This document shows positions 8,740 through 17,950 of a stretch of DNA of 64,000 bases, piece after piece (position 1 is the first letter of the stretch; every line of letters begins with the position of its first letter). The position numbers were made by a program, and so were the translations under genes. Source of the DNA: SpSt-583 sp034434015 (GTDB taxonomy: Bacteria > Chloroflexota > Anaerolineae > Anaerolineales > UBA6663); the NCBI GenBank assembly GCA_034434015.1, contig DAOUAB010000059.1:1-64000 (forward strand), in the 5' to 3' direction. The notes beneath the pieces are model-generated. The model was not told the origin of the DNA, ran no database searches, and was given only the letters and a program-made list of their open reading frames with translations.

Positions 8740-9660
8740 CTAGGCCAGGTCGGACGTGTCGGCTTTCAGGACGCGCATCTGGATGATGGTGATAGAGATC
8801 AGGATCAGGAACAGGACCACGGCGACGGCGGTGGCGTAGCCCATCTGGAAGCGGTTGAAGGCGTACTCGAAGATGTACCAGATGATCACGCGCGTGGCCC
8901 CCGCCGGCCCGCCCAGCGTGGTGACGGCGATGGTGTCGAAGACCTGGAACGAGCCGATGATGGTGGTGACCAGCACGAAGACCAGCACCGGGCGCAGCAG
9001 CGGCAGGGTGATGGACCAGAACAGGCGGCCCTCGCTGGCGCCGTCAATGGCCCCGGCCTCATAGACCTCCTTGGGGATGGTCTGCAGGCCGGCAAAGACC
9101 AGCAGCGCGGCGTTGCCCGTGTACTGCCAGATGTTGATCAGGGCGATGGACGGCATGGCCTGGTCCGGCGAGCCCAGGAAGGGCGGCGGCGTCAGGCTCA
9201 GGGCGCGGAAGATCGAGCCGATCGGGCCCAGGGCCGGGTTAAGGATCCAGGCCCAGATGGTGCCCACGATGACGGCCGGCAGCAGCCAGGGCAGGATGAA
9301 GACGCTGCGCAGCAGGGTTGATTTCACGACGCGGTCCATCATCACGGCGAGGAGGATGGCCAGGACGGTCTGAGCCGGGATATTCAGCAGGACGTAGTAA
9401 ACGGTGACGCCCAGCGAATTCCAGAACTGCCGGTCCTGGAACATCTGCGTGTAGTTGTCCAGGCCGATGAACTGGGGCGGCTTGAGCATGTCCCAGTCCG
9501 TGAAGCTGAAGTACAGGCCGCGCACGGCCGGCACGGCGTAGAACGTCACGAAGCCGATCAGGCTGGGCAGGATGAACAACCAGGCGACCAGCGTCTCCTG
9601 CGAGAACCAGCGCCGGACCCAGGCTGGCCTGGCAGCGACGGGGACGGCCACAGGGGTCAT
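8740..9660 (-). CDS. Carbohydrate ABC transporter permease, MalF/UgpA type
   Basis: The 306-residue inner-membrane protein begins with a basic head and the typical first helix LFILPSLIGFVTFYAVPAV, followed by SFTDWDML. The EAA coupling loop is YEAGAIDGASEGRLFWSITL. Its start codon overlaps the stop of the upstream receiver gene by four bases (ATGA), so translation is probably coupled. It forms the heteromeric channel with the MalG-type partner. Confidence 0.95.
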   Translation of the reverse strand: MTPVAVPVAARPAWVRRWFSQETLVAWLFILPSLIGFVTFYAVPAVRGLYFSFTDWDMLKPPQFIGLDNYTQMFQDRQFWNSLGVTVYYVLLNIPAQTVLAILLAVMMDRVVKSTLLRSVFILPWLLPAVIVGTIWAWILNPALGPIGSIFRALSLTPPPFLGSPDQAMPSIALINIWQYTGNAALLVFAGLQTIPKEVYEAGAIDGASEGRLFWSITLPLLRPVLVFVLVTTIIGSFQVFDTIAVTTLGGPAGATRVIIWYIFEYAFNRFQMGYATAVAVVLFLILISITIIQMRVLKADTSDLA

Positions 9661-10043
9661 ACGGCACCTCCAGCAGCAAAATCAGAGTGGGTCAGACGAT
9701 GGACGGCCGCCAGCAGGTCGGCCGGCAACACCGGCTTGGTCAGATAGACGGCGGCCCCCAGTTCCAGGCCATGCCGGCGCTCATCCTGGGATGTGCACAG
9801 GATGAGCGGCACCCCCCTCAGGTCCGGATCGTGCTGCCGTGCGGCCAGCCACGTCCATTCGCGGCCGCCGGCCGGCCCTGGCTCGACGATGATAGCCCGC
9901 GGCGTCTCGCGCCGGACCAGGGCGGACGCCTCTTCGGCGCTGGCCGCCGTCAGGACGCGGTACTCGGGCTGCAAGGTGCGCTGATAAAGCTGGCGGGTCG
10001 CCATGTCGTGTTCCACAAGGAGCACCGTCGGACGTTCAGGCAT
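9657..10043 (-). CDS. Stand-alone receiver-domain protein lacking the phosphorylatable Asp
   Basis: The 128-residue protein is a single CheY-like domain. The acidic pocket (LLVEHDMATR), the conserved Thr (LILCTSQ) and the Lys (YLTKPV) are present. The strand-3 segment that normally reads L-D-L-x-M-P reads IIVEPGPAGG here, so the phospho-acceptor Asp is replaced by Glu. Asp-to-Glu changes can mimic the phosphorylated state, so it may act constitutively or by protein contact. It is translationally coupled to the MalF-type permease and lies just downstream of the hybrid regulator gene, so it likely belongs to the control of this transporter. Confidence 0.85.
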   Translation of the reverse strand: MPERPTVLLVEHDMATRQLYQRTLQPEYRVLTAASAEEASALVRRETPRAIIVEPGPAGGREWTWLAARQHDPDLRGVPLILCTSQDERRHGLELGAAVYLTKPVLPADLLAAVHRLTHSDFAAGGAV

Positions 10044-10128
10044 CTGAGCGATTAGGGGCAGTGGCGCGCTGGTTGTTGGCTGACACTAATCTACGACACA
10101 TCCCCCTGTCCGGTCTTGGACGATAACG

Positions 10129-10166
10129 CGAACGGGTAGGATTCTTCTGCGAGAAATAACCGTTCG
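10129..10166. promoter_or_regulatory. Candidate operator: inverted repeat upstream of the sugar operon
   Basis: The 183-base gap between the hybrid regulator and the receiver gene contains perfect 7-base arms, CGAACGG (10129-10135) and CCGTTCG (10160-10166), spaced 24 bases apart. It is well placed as a binding site for the AraC-type domain encoded next door, ahead of the transporter operon. This is positional inference only. Confidence 0.3.
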
Positions 10167-10226
10167 GGGGAGGGGAAGTGGTGAAAAGAGGCTCCGACGG
10201 CCCGGCCGGCCGGTGGAGGCCGGCGG

Positions 10227-13200
10227 TCAGCGCTGGGCGGCGCGCTCGCGGTAGGTGGTGGGGGAGCAGCCGGCGTGTTTGCGGAAGACGCGGTTGAAAT
10301 AGGAGAGATCGTCGAACCCGACCTGCAAGGCGATGGCGGTGACGCTGGCCGGCGTCCCGCTCAGGAGAGTCTTGGCCTGCTGGACCCGGTAGCGCGTCAG
10401 GTATTCCCACGGCGACAGGCCGAGCTCCTGCTTGAAGATGTGGCTGAGATAATCCTTGCTGACCCCGACTGCGGCCGCCAGCTCCTGGCGGGAAATCGCC
10501 CGCCGGTGGTTGTGCTGCAGATAGGCGATGGCCTGTTTGACCGCCAGGCTGGTCGGCTGGGGCAGGGCTTCCACGCCGGCCAGCGCCTGTTGCAGGGCCG
10601 TGGCCGTCTCCGCTTCCGACAACAGCCCCTTGCTGTGAAACGTCACGTACATTTGATCCAGGCGGCGGACATCGTCCAGGGAGAGGGCCCGGCCGCTCAG
10701 CACGACCACCGGCACCTGCCGCGTCGCGGGGTTGGTGCGCAGCTTCTCCAGCACCGTGAAGCCGTCGACGCCCGGCATCATCAGGTCCAGGATCACCAGG
10801 GCCGGGGTGCTCTGGGCCAGCTGGTCCAGAGCGGCCTGGCCGTCTTCGGCGACGCGAAGCGCGTAGCCGGGCAGCGCCTCGGCGACCAGCCGGGCGTAGA
10901 GGTCGCGCGTTTGCGGGTCGTCGTCCACGATCAGCACCTGGCCGGGACCGGTCGCCGGCCGCATGGCGCTGAGCGTATCCACGAGCGTCTCCTGGCCGAA
11001 GGGCTTGACCAGGAAATCCGTCAGCCCCAGGCCCGGGACCAGGGCGGCCGGCTGGCCGGCGTCATACAGGATGAACGGCAGTTGCGCCAGATGCGGCATG
11101 GCCCGGATCTTCTGGATGAGCGACCAGTCTTCCAGGCCGGCCCCGGTCAGGTCCCAGGCCAGCGCCGCCGGTCGGAGCGCCGTCAAGGCGGCGGCCAGGT
11201 CAGCCTGTGGCTGGAGCCGGCGGATGGCCCAGCCCTGGCGCTGGCCAAACTCGATGATCGAGGCCGGGGGCGGGTCGTCGGCCCCGATCACGACCAGCGC
11301 AGGCCGGGCGTCTTCGGCCGGCGTGGGGGTGGGCGCGCCCGGGCCGGGCAGAGGCAGATGGACGTGAAAGACGCTGCCCCGGCCGGGCTGGCTGTCCACC
11401 GAGAGCGAGCCGCCGTGGAGCAGGACCAATCGCCGGGTGATGGTCAACCCGAGGCCGACCCCCTGATCTGGCCGCCTGTCCTGTTGGCTGGTGACAAACG
11501 GCTCAAAGATCTTCTCCTGCAGGGCGGGCGGGATGCCGAGGCCGCTGTCCCGGACCCAGATGTGCAAATGGGGCGGCGCGGCTTCAGCCCCCAGGACGAT
11601 CTCGCCGGACGCGGTGAATTTGTAGGCGTTGCTGAGCAGGTTGAGCAGGATCTGTCTCAGCCGCACCGGGTCCGCCTGGATCGCGGGCAGGCGTTCGGGC
11701 AATTCGAGGCGCCAGGCCACCTCCCGCTTGGCCGGCAGACTGTCGGCCAGACTGTGGAAGGCTTCCTCCAGGAAGCGGCGCGGCTCGATCAGCTCGGGAA
11801 ACAAGTCGAGCGCGTTGATCTCGGCGCGCGAGAGGTCGAGCAGGTCGTTGATGAGTCGCAGCAGGTGTTCGCCGCTGTTGAAGATTTGCTGCAGGTCGCG
11901 CCGCAGCGCCGCCGGCAGCTCCGCCTGGTACGGGTTGGGCGTCGCCAGCGCCGCCGAGGCATAGCCCAGGACGACGTTGAGCGGGGTGCGCAGCTCGTGG
12001 CTCACGTTGGCCAGCAGCCGGGTCTTGATCTGGTCCGCTTTTTCGGCGTCGGCGCGCGCGGCCACGGCCGCGTGGTACAGCTCGGCGTTCCGCAGAGCGA
12101 TGCCGAGCTGGTCGGCCAGGGATTGCAGGCCGATCAGGTCCTGCCGGGCGTGCTGGCGGGGGACCCGGCTGTGCAAATCCAGAAGGCCGAGGGTCTCATC
12201 GCCCAGCCGGATGGGCACAATCACGCGGGAGCGAGTCTCCGGCCAGGCTGGGTCCACCGAGAAGCGATGGCTGTGGTGAGTGTCCGGGATGAAGACGGCC
12301 TGGCTGCGGCTCAAGGCCTCCGCCAGCAGGCCGGCGTCGTCCAGCGGTATCCGCTGTTGACGTGACGCGCCATCCGCCTCCGGCCGGGTCAGGATGCGCG
12401 TCGCCTCGTCCCACAGGAAGGCCTGGACGACGTCATAGCCGTAGCTGACCCGGATCAGGTTGGCGATCTCGCGCAGCAGACGCTGACGATCCAGTTGCGC
12501 GCCCACCTGCTGGTTGATCTTCAGACCGGTCTCCAGTTGGGCGAGGCGCGCCTGGGCCTGCCGCCGGCTGTCGCCGATCAGCAGGCTCGGCAGGCGGGCA
12601 ATAGCGGCCAGCTTCTGGACGGCGACCTCGCCCACGTTCTCCGCGGTGACGAAGAGCGGTTTGTAGCTGAAGTGCGGCGGGAGCGGTTGTTTCCGCGCGG
12701 CCCGGCAGGCCAGGTCCACGGCCTGGCGGCCGATGTCGGTCGGCGACGTCTGGACGGTGGCGGTCATGCTCCCTTCCAGGATCGCGGCCAGCGCCAGGGG
12801 ATCGCCGTTGATGCCGGCGACGAGCGCGCGCTCGTCCAGCAGACCCAACGCGCGCCCCGCATCGCGGCCGCCCAGCGCCAGCGAATCTGAAAAGCCAAAC
12901 AGGGCGTCGAAATGTTCGCCGTCCGGCCAGGCCGTCTGGCGGATCTGCTCGGCTGCGCTTTCATAGGTCCACAGGCTGGGGAGATGCCGCCAGGCAAGAG
13001 CGGGGTAGCTCCGCAGGGCGTCGGCGACGCCGCTGAGCCGGCTGCGCCCGTCTTCGCCCCGGTGAAACATCAAGCCTCCGACCACCAGCAGGCGGCCGCG
13101 ACCGGCCAGTTTCTGCGCCAGAAACAGGCTGATCTCTCGGGCGATATCGTAAAGACCGTAGGGCGAGACAAACAGCGGGTGGCGCAGGTCGGATTCAACC

Positions 13201-13469
13201 AGGTTGATGACGGGGATGCCCAAATGGAGGGCGCGCTGCGCCAGGCTTTCGGGCAGGTCCAGGCTGATCAGCGCGTCAATTTCCTGCGCCAGCAATTCCT
13301 CGACAAAGCCCAGATGCTCATCGGCGGACAAAGCGTAGGGGTCGATCACATCCAGCGGAAAGAAATCGACCTCGGGTTGTTGGGCCGCCTGATACACGGC
13401 CTCACGAACCTGGACCCAGAAGGGGTCCGCGGCCGCGATCTGCACGCCGATCCGGAAGGTGCGCGACAT
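10227..13469 (-). CDS. Hybrid one-component/two-component regulator: sugar-binding domain, GAF, histidine kinase, two receivers, AraC DNA-binding domain
   Basis: The 1080-residue protein starts at ATG 13469 (MSRTFRIGVQIAAADPFW); longer frames run through the tRNA gene. Residues 1-300 form a LacI/RbsB-like periplasmic-binding fold with no signal peptide or transmembrane segment, so the protein should be cytoplasmic. A GAF-like region (about 323-480) follows, then the HisKA box ANVSHELRTPLN (His near 489), a HATPase with LLNLLSNAYKFT and GVGLGLTITRR, a divergent receiver (LAWDLTGAG, FLVKPF), a canonical receiver (VILDLMMPGVDG) and an AraC domain (SRQELAAAVGVSKDYLSHIF). It probably senses a cytoplasmic sugar and drives the adjacent transporter operon. 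No strong ribosome site is visible. Confidence 0.9.
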   Translation of the reverse strand: MSRTFRIGVQIAAADPFWVQVREAVYQAAQQPEVDFFPLDVIDPYALSADEHLGFVEELLAQEIDALISLDLPESLAQRALHLGIPVINLVESDLRHPLFVSPYGLYDIAREISLFLAQKLAGRGRLLVVGGLMFHRGEDGRSRLSGVADALRSYPALAWRHLPSLWTYESAAEQIRQTAWPDGEHFDALFGFSDSLALGGRDAGRALGLLDERALVAGINGDPLALAAILEGSMTATVQTSPTDIGRQAVDLACRAARKQPLPPHFSYKPLFVTAENVGEVAVQKLAAIARLPSLLIGDSRRQAQARLAQLETGLKINQQVGAQLDRQRLLREIANLIRVSYGYDVVQAFLWDEATRILTRPEADGASRQQRIPLDDAGLLAEALSRSQAVFIPDTHHSHRFSVDPAWPETRSRVIVPIRLGDETLGLLDLHSRVPRQHARQDLIGLQSLADQLGIALRNAELYHAAVAARADAEKADQIKTRLLANVSHELRTPLNVVLGYASAALATPNPYQAELPAALRRDLQQIFNSGEHLLRLINDLLDLSRAEINALDLFPELIEPRRFLEEAFHSLADSLPAKREVAWRLELPERLPAIQADPVRLRQILLNLLSNAYKFTASGEIVLGAEAAPPHLHIWVRDSGLGIPPALQEKIFEPFVTSQQDRRPDQGVGLGLTITRRLVLLHGGSLSVDSQPGRGSVFHVHLPLPGPGAPTPTPAEDARPALVVIGADDPPPASIIEFGQRQGWAIRRLQPQADLAAALTALRPAALAWDLTGAGLEDWSLIQKIRAMPHLAQLPFILYDAGQPAALVPGLGLTDFLVKPFGQETLVDTLSAMRPATGPGQVLIVDDDPQTRDLYARLVAEALPGYALRVAEDGQAALDQLAQSTPALVILDLMMPGVDGFTVLEKLRTNPATRQVPVVVLSGRALSLDDVRRLDQMYVTFHSKGLLSEAETATALQQALAGVEALPQPTSLAVKQAIAYLQHNHRRAISRQELAAAVGVSKDYLSHIFKQELGLSPWEYLTRYRVQQAKTLLSGTPASVTAIALQVGFDDLSYFNRVFRKHAGCSPTTYRERAAQR

Positions 13470-13631
13470 AGGGTGCGTTCGCTCGATGTGGCCCGGCGCC
13501 CCGGCTCTGGCTGAATTATAAGACCGTCCGGGCTGTCTGGCGGGGCCCGGCGCCTGGTCGCAAACGCCAGCGGCGACCGGGCGCTCAGGCGGACTGAGCG
13601 GTTGGTCGCCGCTGGCTTCATGCCGTGAGTG

Positions 13632-13703
13632 TGAGCCGTGAGGGACTCGAACCCCCAACCAAGTGCTTAAAAGGCACCTGCTCTGCCATTGAGCTAACGG
13701 CCC
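13632..13703 (-). tRNA. tRNA-Lys (anticodon TTT)
   Basis: The minus-strand sequence folds as a standard cloverleaf. The 7-bp acceptor stem pairs GGGCCGT with ACGGCTC (one G-U). The D stem is GCTC/GAGC. The anticodon arm GGTGC-CTTTTAA-GCACT places TTT at 13671-13669. A five-base variable loop follows, then a T arm with TTCGAGT. The discriminator base is A and no CCA is encoded. It lies between the hybrid regulator and the divergent PIG-L gene. Confidence 0.95.
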
Positions 13704-13759
13704 ACTAAAGGCGATTCTAGCATGCGCAAAGTGGAGCGTCAACGCGCGGCGCGCTTTGC

Positions 13760-13765
13760 TATACT
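13760..13765 (+). promoter_or_regulatory. -10 element giving a probable leaderless transcript for the PIG-L gene
   Basis: TATACT lies exactly seven bases before the ATG at 13773, so initiation at the usual distance would place the first transcribed base at the start codon. No ribosome-binding site is present. No good -35 hexamer is obvious. Confidence 0.5.
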
Positions 13766-13772
13766 CGTCTCC

Positions 13773-14531
13773 ATGTCCACGCACGTCTATCTCTCCCCGC
13801 ACCTGGACGACGCCGTGCTCTCGTGCGGCGGCCTGATCCATCACCAGACGCGCCGCGGCGACCGCGTGCTGGTGGTGACGGTGTGCGCCGGCGACCCGCC
13901 GCCCGGCCCGCTCTCGGCCTTCGCCGAAAGCCTGCACGCGCGCTGGGGCGTCTCGGCGAGGACGGCCCTGGCCGTGCGCCGGGCCGAGGACCTGGCGGCG
14001 CTGCGCCTCCTGGGCGCGGCGCATCGGCACCTGGCCGTGCCCGATTGCATCTATCGCTCCGACCCGGAGACCGGCGCCGCGCTGTACGCCTCCGAATCGG
14101 CGCTGTTTGGCGACGTGTCGCCGGCGGAGGCGGCCCTGGCCGCCCGCCTGACGCAGGAGTTCGAGATCCTGCTGGAACAGGAACGGGCGCTCAACCTCTA
14201 CGTGCCGCTCGGCATCGGTCGCCATGTCGATCATCAACTGACACGGCAGGCCGCCGAACGCCTCGGCCGGCCCCTGCTCTACGTCGAGGACTACCCCTAC
14301 GCCGACCGTTGCCTTGAGTCCGACTGGATTCACCTGGCGCAGGGGATGTCACCTGTGATCCGCCGCTTTGGGCCCGAGGATTTCGCGGCTTATTGTCAAT
14401 CCGTGGCGTGCTATCGGTCGCAGGTGAGCACGTTCTGGCCCGACGACGCCCGCATGAACCTGGAACTGGGCCGCTTCGCCGGGCGTCTGGAGGCGGGCCG
14501 GTTCGGGGTCCGTCTGTGGCGCGCTGTGTAG
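13773..14531 (+). CDS. PIG-L/LmbE family deacetylase
   Basis: The 252-residue protein carries the zinc-site motif SPHLDDAVLSCGG at its N-terminus and the second metal-site motif GIGRHVDHQLT near residue 150. Family members remove acetyl groups from N-acetylglucosaminyl conjugates such as mycothiol or bacillithiol precursors and glycans. The substrate here is unknown. ATG 13773 was chosen over an in-frame ATG 51 bases upstream because TATACT sits just before it and the family begins at this point. The gene is divergent from the tRNA and ends before the greA leader. Confidence 0.9.
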   Translation: MSTHVYLSPHLDDAVLSCGGLIHHQTRRGDRVLVVTVCAGDPPPGPLSAFAESLHARWGVSARTALAVRRAEDLAALRLLGAAHRHLAVPDCIYRSDPETGAALYASESALFGDVSPAEAALAARLTQEFEILLEQERALNLYVPLGIGRHVDHQLTRQAAERLGRPLLYVEDYPYADRCLESDWIHLAQGMSPVIRRFGPEDFAAYCQSVACYRSQVSTFWPDDARMNLELGRFAGRLEAGRFGVRLWRAV

Positions 14532-14553
14532 AACGTTTGTTTCGCCGTCTCCC

Positions 14554-14582
14554 TTGTCTTTACAAAGCGGGAGCGCTATGCT
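14554..14582 (+). promoter_or_regulatory. Putative sigma-70 promoter upstream of greA
   Basis: TTGTCT (14554-14559) and TATGCT (14577-14582) are separated by 17 bases, each matching the consensus at four of six positions. An alternative pair, TTTACA (14559-14564) and TACTAT (14582-14587), also has 17-base spacing. Either would start transcription near 14590, just before the leader hairpin. Confidence 0.45.
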
Positions 14583-14605
14583 ACTATTTGGGCGCGGGGA
14601 ATTGG

Positions 14606-14638
14606 GACTGAGAGGCGGCTCTCAGTCTTTGTTTTCTT
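14606..14638 (+). terminator. Intrinsic terminator in the greA leader
   Basis: Perfect 8-base arms GACTGAGA (14606-14613) and TCTCAGTC (14620-14627) enclose a six-base loop and are followed by TTTGTTTTCTT. It lies 75 bases past the PIG-L stop and 56 bases before greA. It may end the PIG-L transcript, and if the promoter just upstream is real it also attenuates greA. Confidence 0.75.
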
Positions 14639-14693
14639 CAGCCCCACCACCCACAACCGCCTCCGGTTGCGACTATCACTTTGAGGTCAATCC

Positions 14694-15167
14694 ATGAGCA
14701 GCGACCGCACGTTTCTCACTCGGGAAGGTTTGAAGAAACTCGAGGAAGAGCTGGAATTTCTGCGCACGACGCGCCGGGCCCAGGTCGCGGAACGCCTGCA
14801 CAACGCGCAGGAGGACGGCGAACTGATCGAGAACGCCGAATACGAGGACGCCAAGAACGAGCAGGCCTTCGTCGAGGGCCGCATCCTGACGCTCGAAACG
14901 ATGCTGTCCAACGCCGTCATCATCGACGAGCATGGCTCCAGCGACGTGGTCGGCCTGGGCGCGCGCGTCACGGTGAAAGAGGCCGGCAACGGCACCGAGG
15001 AGTACCTGCTCGTCGGCGCCGCCGAGGCCAACCCTAAGGAGGGCCGCATCTCCAACGAAAGCCCGCTGGGCCGCGCGCTCCTCGGCCGCCGGGTCGGGGA
15101 CGAGGTCAAGGTCCAGGCCCCGGCCGGCGCGCTGTCCTTCCGCATCGTCAAGATCACGCGCGACTGA
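14694..15167 (+). CDS. greA: Transcription elongation factor GreA
   Basis: The 157-residue product has family length. The N-terminal coiled coil (LTREGLKKLEEELEFLR) has the acidic tip LIENAEYEDAKNEQAFVEGRI that reaches the RNA polymerase active site. The C-terminal FKBP-like domain contains VVGLGARVTVKE and the conserved ISNESPLGRALLG. GreA rescues backtracked polymerase by stimulating transcript cleavage. A GAGG lies eight bases before the ATG. A terminator follows, so it is probably a single-gene unit. Confidence 0.98.
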   Translation: MSSDRTFLTREGLKKLEEELEFLRTTRRAQVAERLHNAQEDGELIENAEYEDAKNEQAFVEGRILTLETMLSNAVIIDEHGSSDVVGLGARVTVKEAGNGTEEYLLVGAAEANPKEGRISNESPLGRALLGRRVGDEVKVQAPAGALSFRIVKITRD

Positions 15168-15186
15168 ACGCGGCGCTGATCGGGAC

Positions 15187-15226
15187 GCCCCACCTCGCGC
15201 TCAGGCGACGTGGGGCTTATTTTTTC
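15187..15226 (+). terminator. Intrinsic terminator after greA
   Basis: Arms GCCCCAC (15187-15193) and GTGGGGC (15210-15216) are followed by TTATTTTTTCC. It lies 20 bases after the greA stop and just before the lysS promoter. Confidence 0.85.
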
Positions 15227-15241
15227 CGCGCCTGGGTAATG

Positions 15242-15247
15242 TATAAT
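15242..15247 (+). promoter_or_regulatory. -10 element of the lysS promoter
   Basis: A perfect TATAAT at 15242-15247 overlaps the most upstream in-frame ATG (15246), which argues that this ATG is not used. Transcription would start near 15254, and a GGAG at 15260-15263 then serves the ATG at 15273. No clear -35 is seen. Confidence 0.6.
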
Positions 15248-15272
15248 GGCGCCCAGCCTGGAGCCCCGCCGT

Positions 15273-16793
<1,521 letters not shown>

Positions 16794-16800
16794 CCCGGTT

Positions 16801-17379
16801 ATGGATGCCCCCCGCCCCGAGATCGTCTTTGGCCTGATCAGCGCGTTCTTCCTGCTGTGTTGCTGCTGCCTGGTGGTGATCGCCGGCGGCGTCGGCGCGT
16901 TCTTCTTCTTCCGCCGCAGTCAGCCCAGGCCGGCCGCGCAGATGACGATCGACGCCCAGCCGGCCGCCGCGCCGTCATCGTTCGTGCCCACGATGGGCGG
17001 CAGCGCGCCGCCGCCGGCCGAGACGATGGTGGGTTCGGCGCCGTCGCCGTTCATGGCGCCCGACCTCGGCGAGCCGACCGTGACCGAGATCCCCGAGCCG
17101 CCGCCGCCCGCCGCCCCGATCGAGGCCGACGACATCCGCGCCAAGCTCCTGGCCCTCAACGGGGCGGATAAGCCGTACGCCGTCCAGGCCACCGGCTACA
17201 AGATCGCCATCGCGCCCGCCGAGGTCACCGGCTATCTGCTGGAGATCTCGTTCGACTACGCCGAGAAAGTGGCGCGTTTCGTGGAGACCAACGTCGCCTA
17301 CGCCGTCCCGCGCCTCAAACAGGATGCCCGCCAGGTCCTGGAGGCCGAGGGCTGGACGGTGCGCGAACAGACCGCTTGA
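16801..17379 (+). CDS. Single-pass anchored protein of unknown function
   Basis: The 192-residue product has one N-terminal membrane segment (FGLISAFFLLCCCCLVVIAG) containing four consecutive cysteines. A Pro/Ala-rich linker follows (about 40-105), then a roughly 80-residue C-terminal domain (DDIRAKLLALNGADKPYAVQ to the end). It is seven bases downstream of lysS and probably co-transcribed. Its stop overlaps the -35 box of the next promoter. I recognise no family; the C-terminal domain is the part to compare. Confidence 0.65.
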   Translation: MDAPRPEIVFGLISAFFLLCCCCLVVIAGGVGAFFFFRRSQPRPAAQMTIDAQPAAAPSSFVPTMGGSAPPPAETMVGSAPSPFMAPDLGEPTVTEIPEPPPPAAPIEADDIRAKLLALNGADKPYAVQATGYKIAIAPAEVTGYLLEISFDYAEKVARFVETNVAYAVPRLKQDARQVLEAEGWTVREQTA

Positions 17380-17403
17380 CCAGTTTCGGCCGGGTGCTAT
17401 AAT
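17376..17403 (+). promoter_or_regulatory. Sigma-70 promoter of the serS T-box transcript
   Basis: TTGACC (17376-17381) and a perfect TATAAT (17398-17403) are separated by 16 bases. Transcription would start near 17410, shortly before Stem I of the T-box leader. Confidence 0.85.
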
Positions 17404-17409
17404 CGCGCC

Positions 17410-17693
17410 AATTCTATTGCCGACGACGGAGACGCGTCGCCGGGGCAACCTCCCAGAGAGCCGTCGGACGGTGCGAGACGGCAGGCCGGCCCGGCGATTC
17501 CACTCCGTAAGGTCCGCCGCGACCGCCCCGGGTCGCGCCGCGACCGACGCGCCCCCGAAGAGGTGTGGCCGGGTCCGCCCGTTAGCGCGCTCGAGAGATC
17601 GCGCCGGCCCGCGCGGGCAGGCCGGGCCCGCGATAAGAGCAGGTGGCACCACGAGCGCCCCTCGTCCTGCACGGAGGAGGGGCGCTTTTGTTT
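17410..17693 (+). ncRNA. T-box riboswitch, serine-specific (UCC specifier)
   Basis: All canonical elements can be placed. The Stem I base pairs ACGGAG (17426-17431) with CTCCGT (17503-17508). Above it the specifier loop carries UCC at 17499-17501, bounded by TCGCCGGG (17437-17444) and CCCGGCGA (17490-17497). An AGAGAG motif and a distal GGTGCGAG loop follow the usual order. The antiterminator pairs GCAGG+ACGAG with CTCGT+CCTGC (17639-17670) around the 7-base bulge TGGCACC; TGGC fits the G discriminator of tRNA-Ser. The competing terminator has 9-base arms (17655-17663, 17677-17685) and a T-run. Uncharged tRNA-Ser should prevent termination and switch on serS. Confidence 0.95.
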
Positions 17694-17704
17694 CGGAGGC
17701 AAGC

Positions 17705-17827
17705 ATGGGCTTTTCGATGTTGCTGTTAGCCGTTATCGGCATAGGAGGCTGCGCGCTCCTGGCCGCCGCCCTGATCGCCGTGATCTGGGTTCTGGCCAGC
17801 GAGCGCAGGTCCGGCCGGGGAGCGTAG
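17705..17827 (+). CDS. Small single-span membrane protein (40 aa) under T-box control
   Basis: A perfect GGAGG lies five bases before ATG 17705, directly after the T-box terminator. The 40-residue product is one long hydrophobic helix (MLLLAVIGIGGCALLAAALI...) with a basic tail (SERRSGRGA). It is the first open frame on the regulated transcript, 123 bases ahead of serS. Its strong ribosome site and membrane-protein composition suggest it is real. Function is unknown, and I know of no established partner of this kind for serS. Confidence 0.6.
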   Translation: MGFSMLLLAVIGIGGCALLAAALIAVIWVLASERRSGRGA

Positions 17828-17950
17828 TCCGGCCGTCGTTCAGTTCGGCGCACTCCGCCGGTCGAGGGCCGCGGGGCGCCCGTCAACCCAAGCGTCTTTG
17901 CCGTGGCGCGCTCTCCGGCCCGCGGGCCGCAGGGCGGGAGGATTTTTGAG

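Noticed and set aside
13470..14333. N-terminal extension of the AraC-type hybrid regulator by about 290 codons
   Set aside because: The extension reads through the tRNA-Lys gene and antisense to the PIG-L gene; the binding-protein fold starts at ATG 13469.
15246..15272. Use of the upstream ATG of lysS
   Set aside because: This ATG is part of a perfect TATAAT box; ATG 15273 has a ribosome site and matches the family N-terminus.
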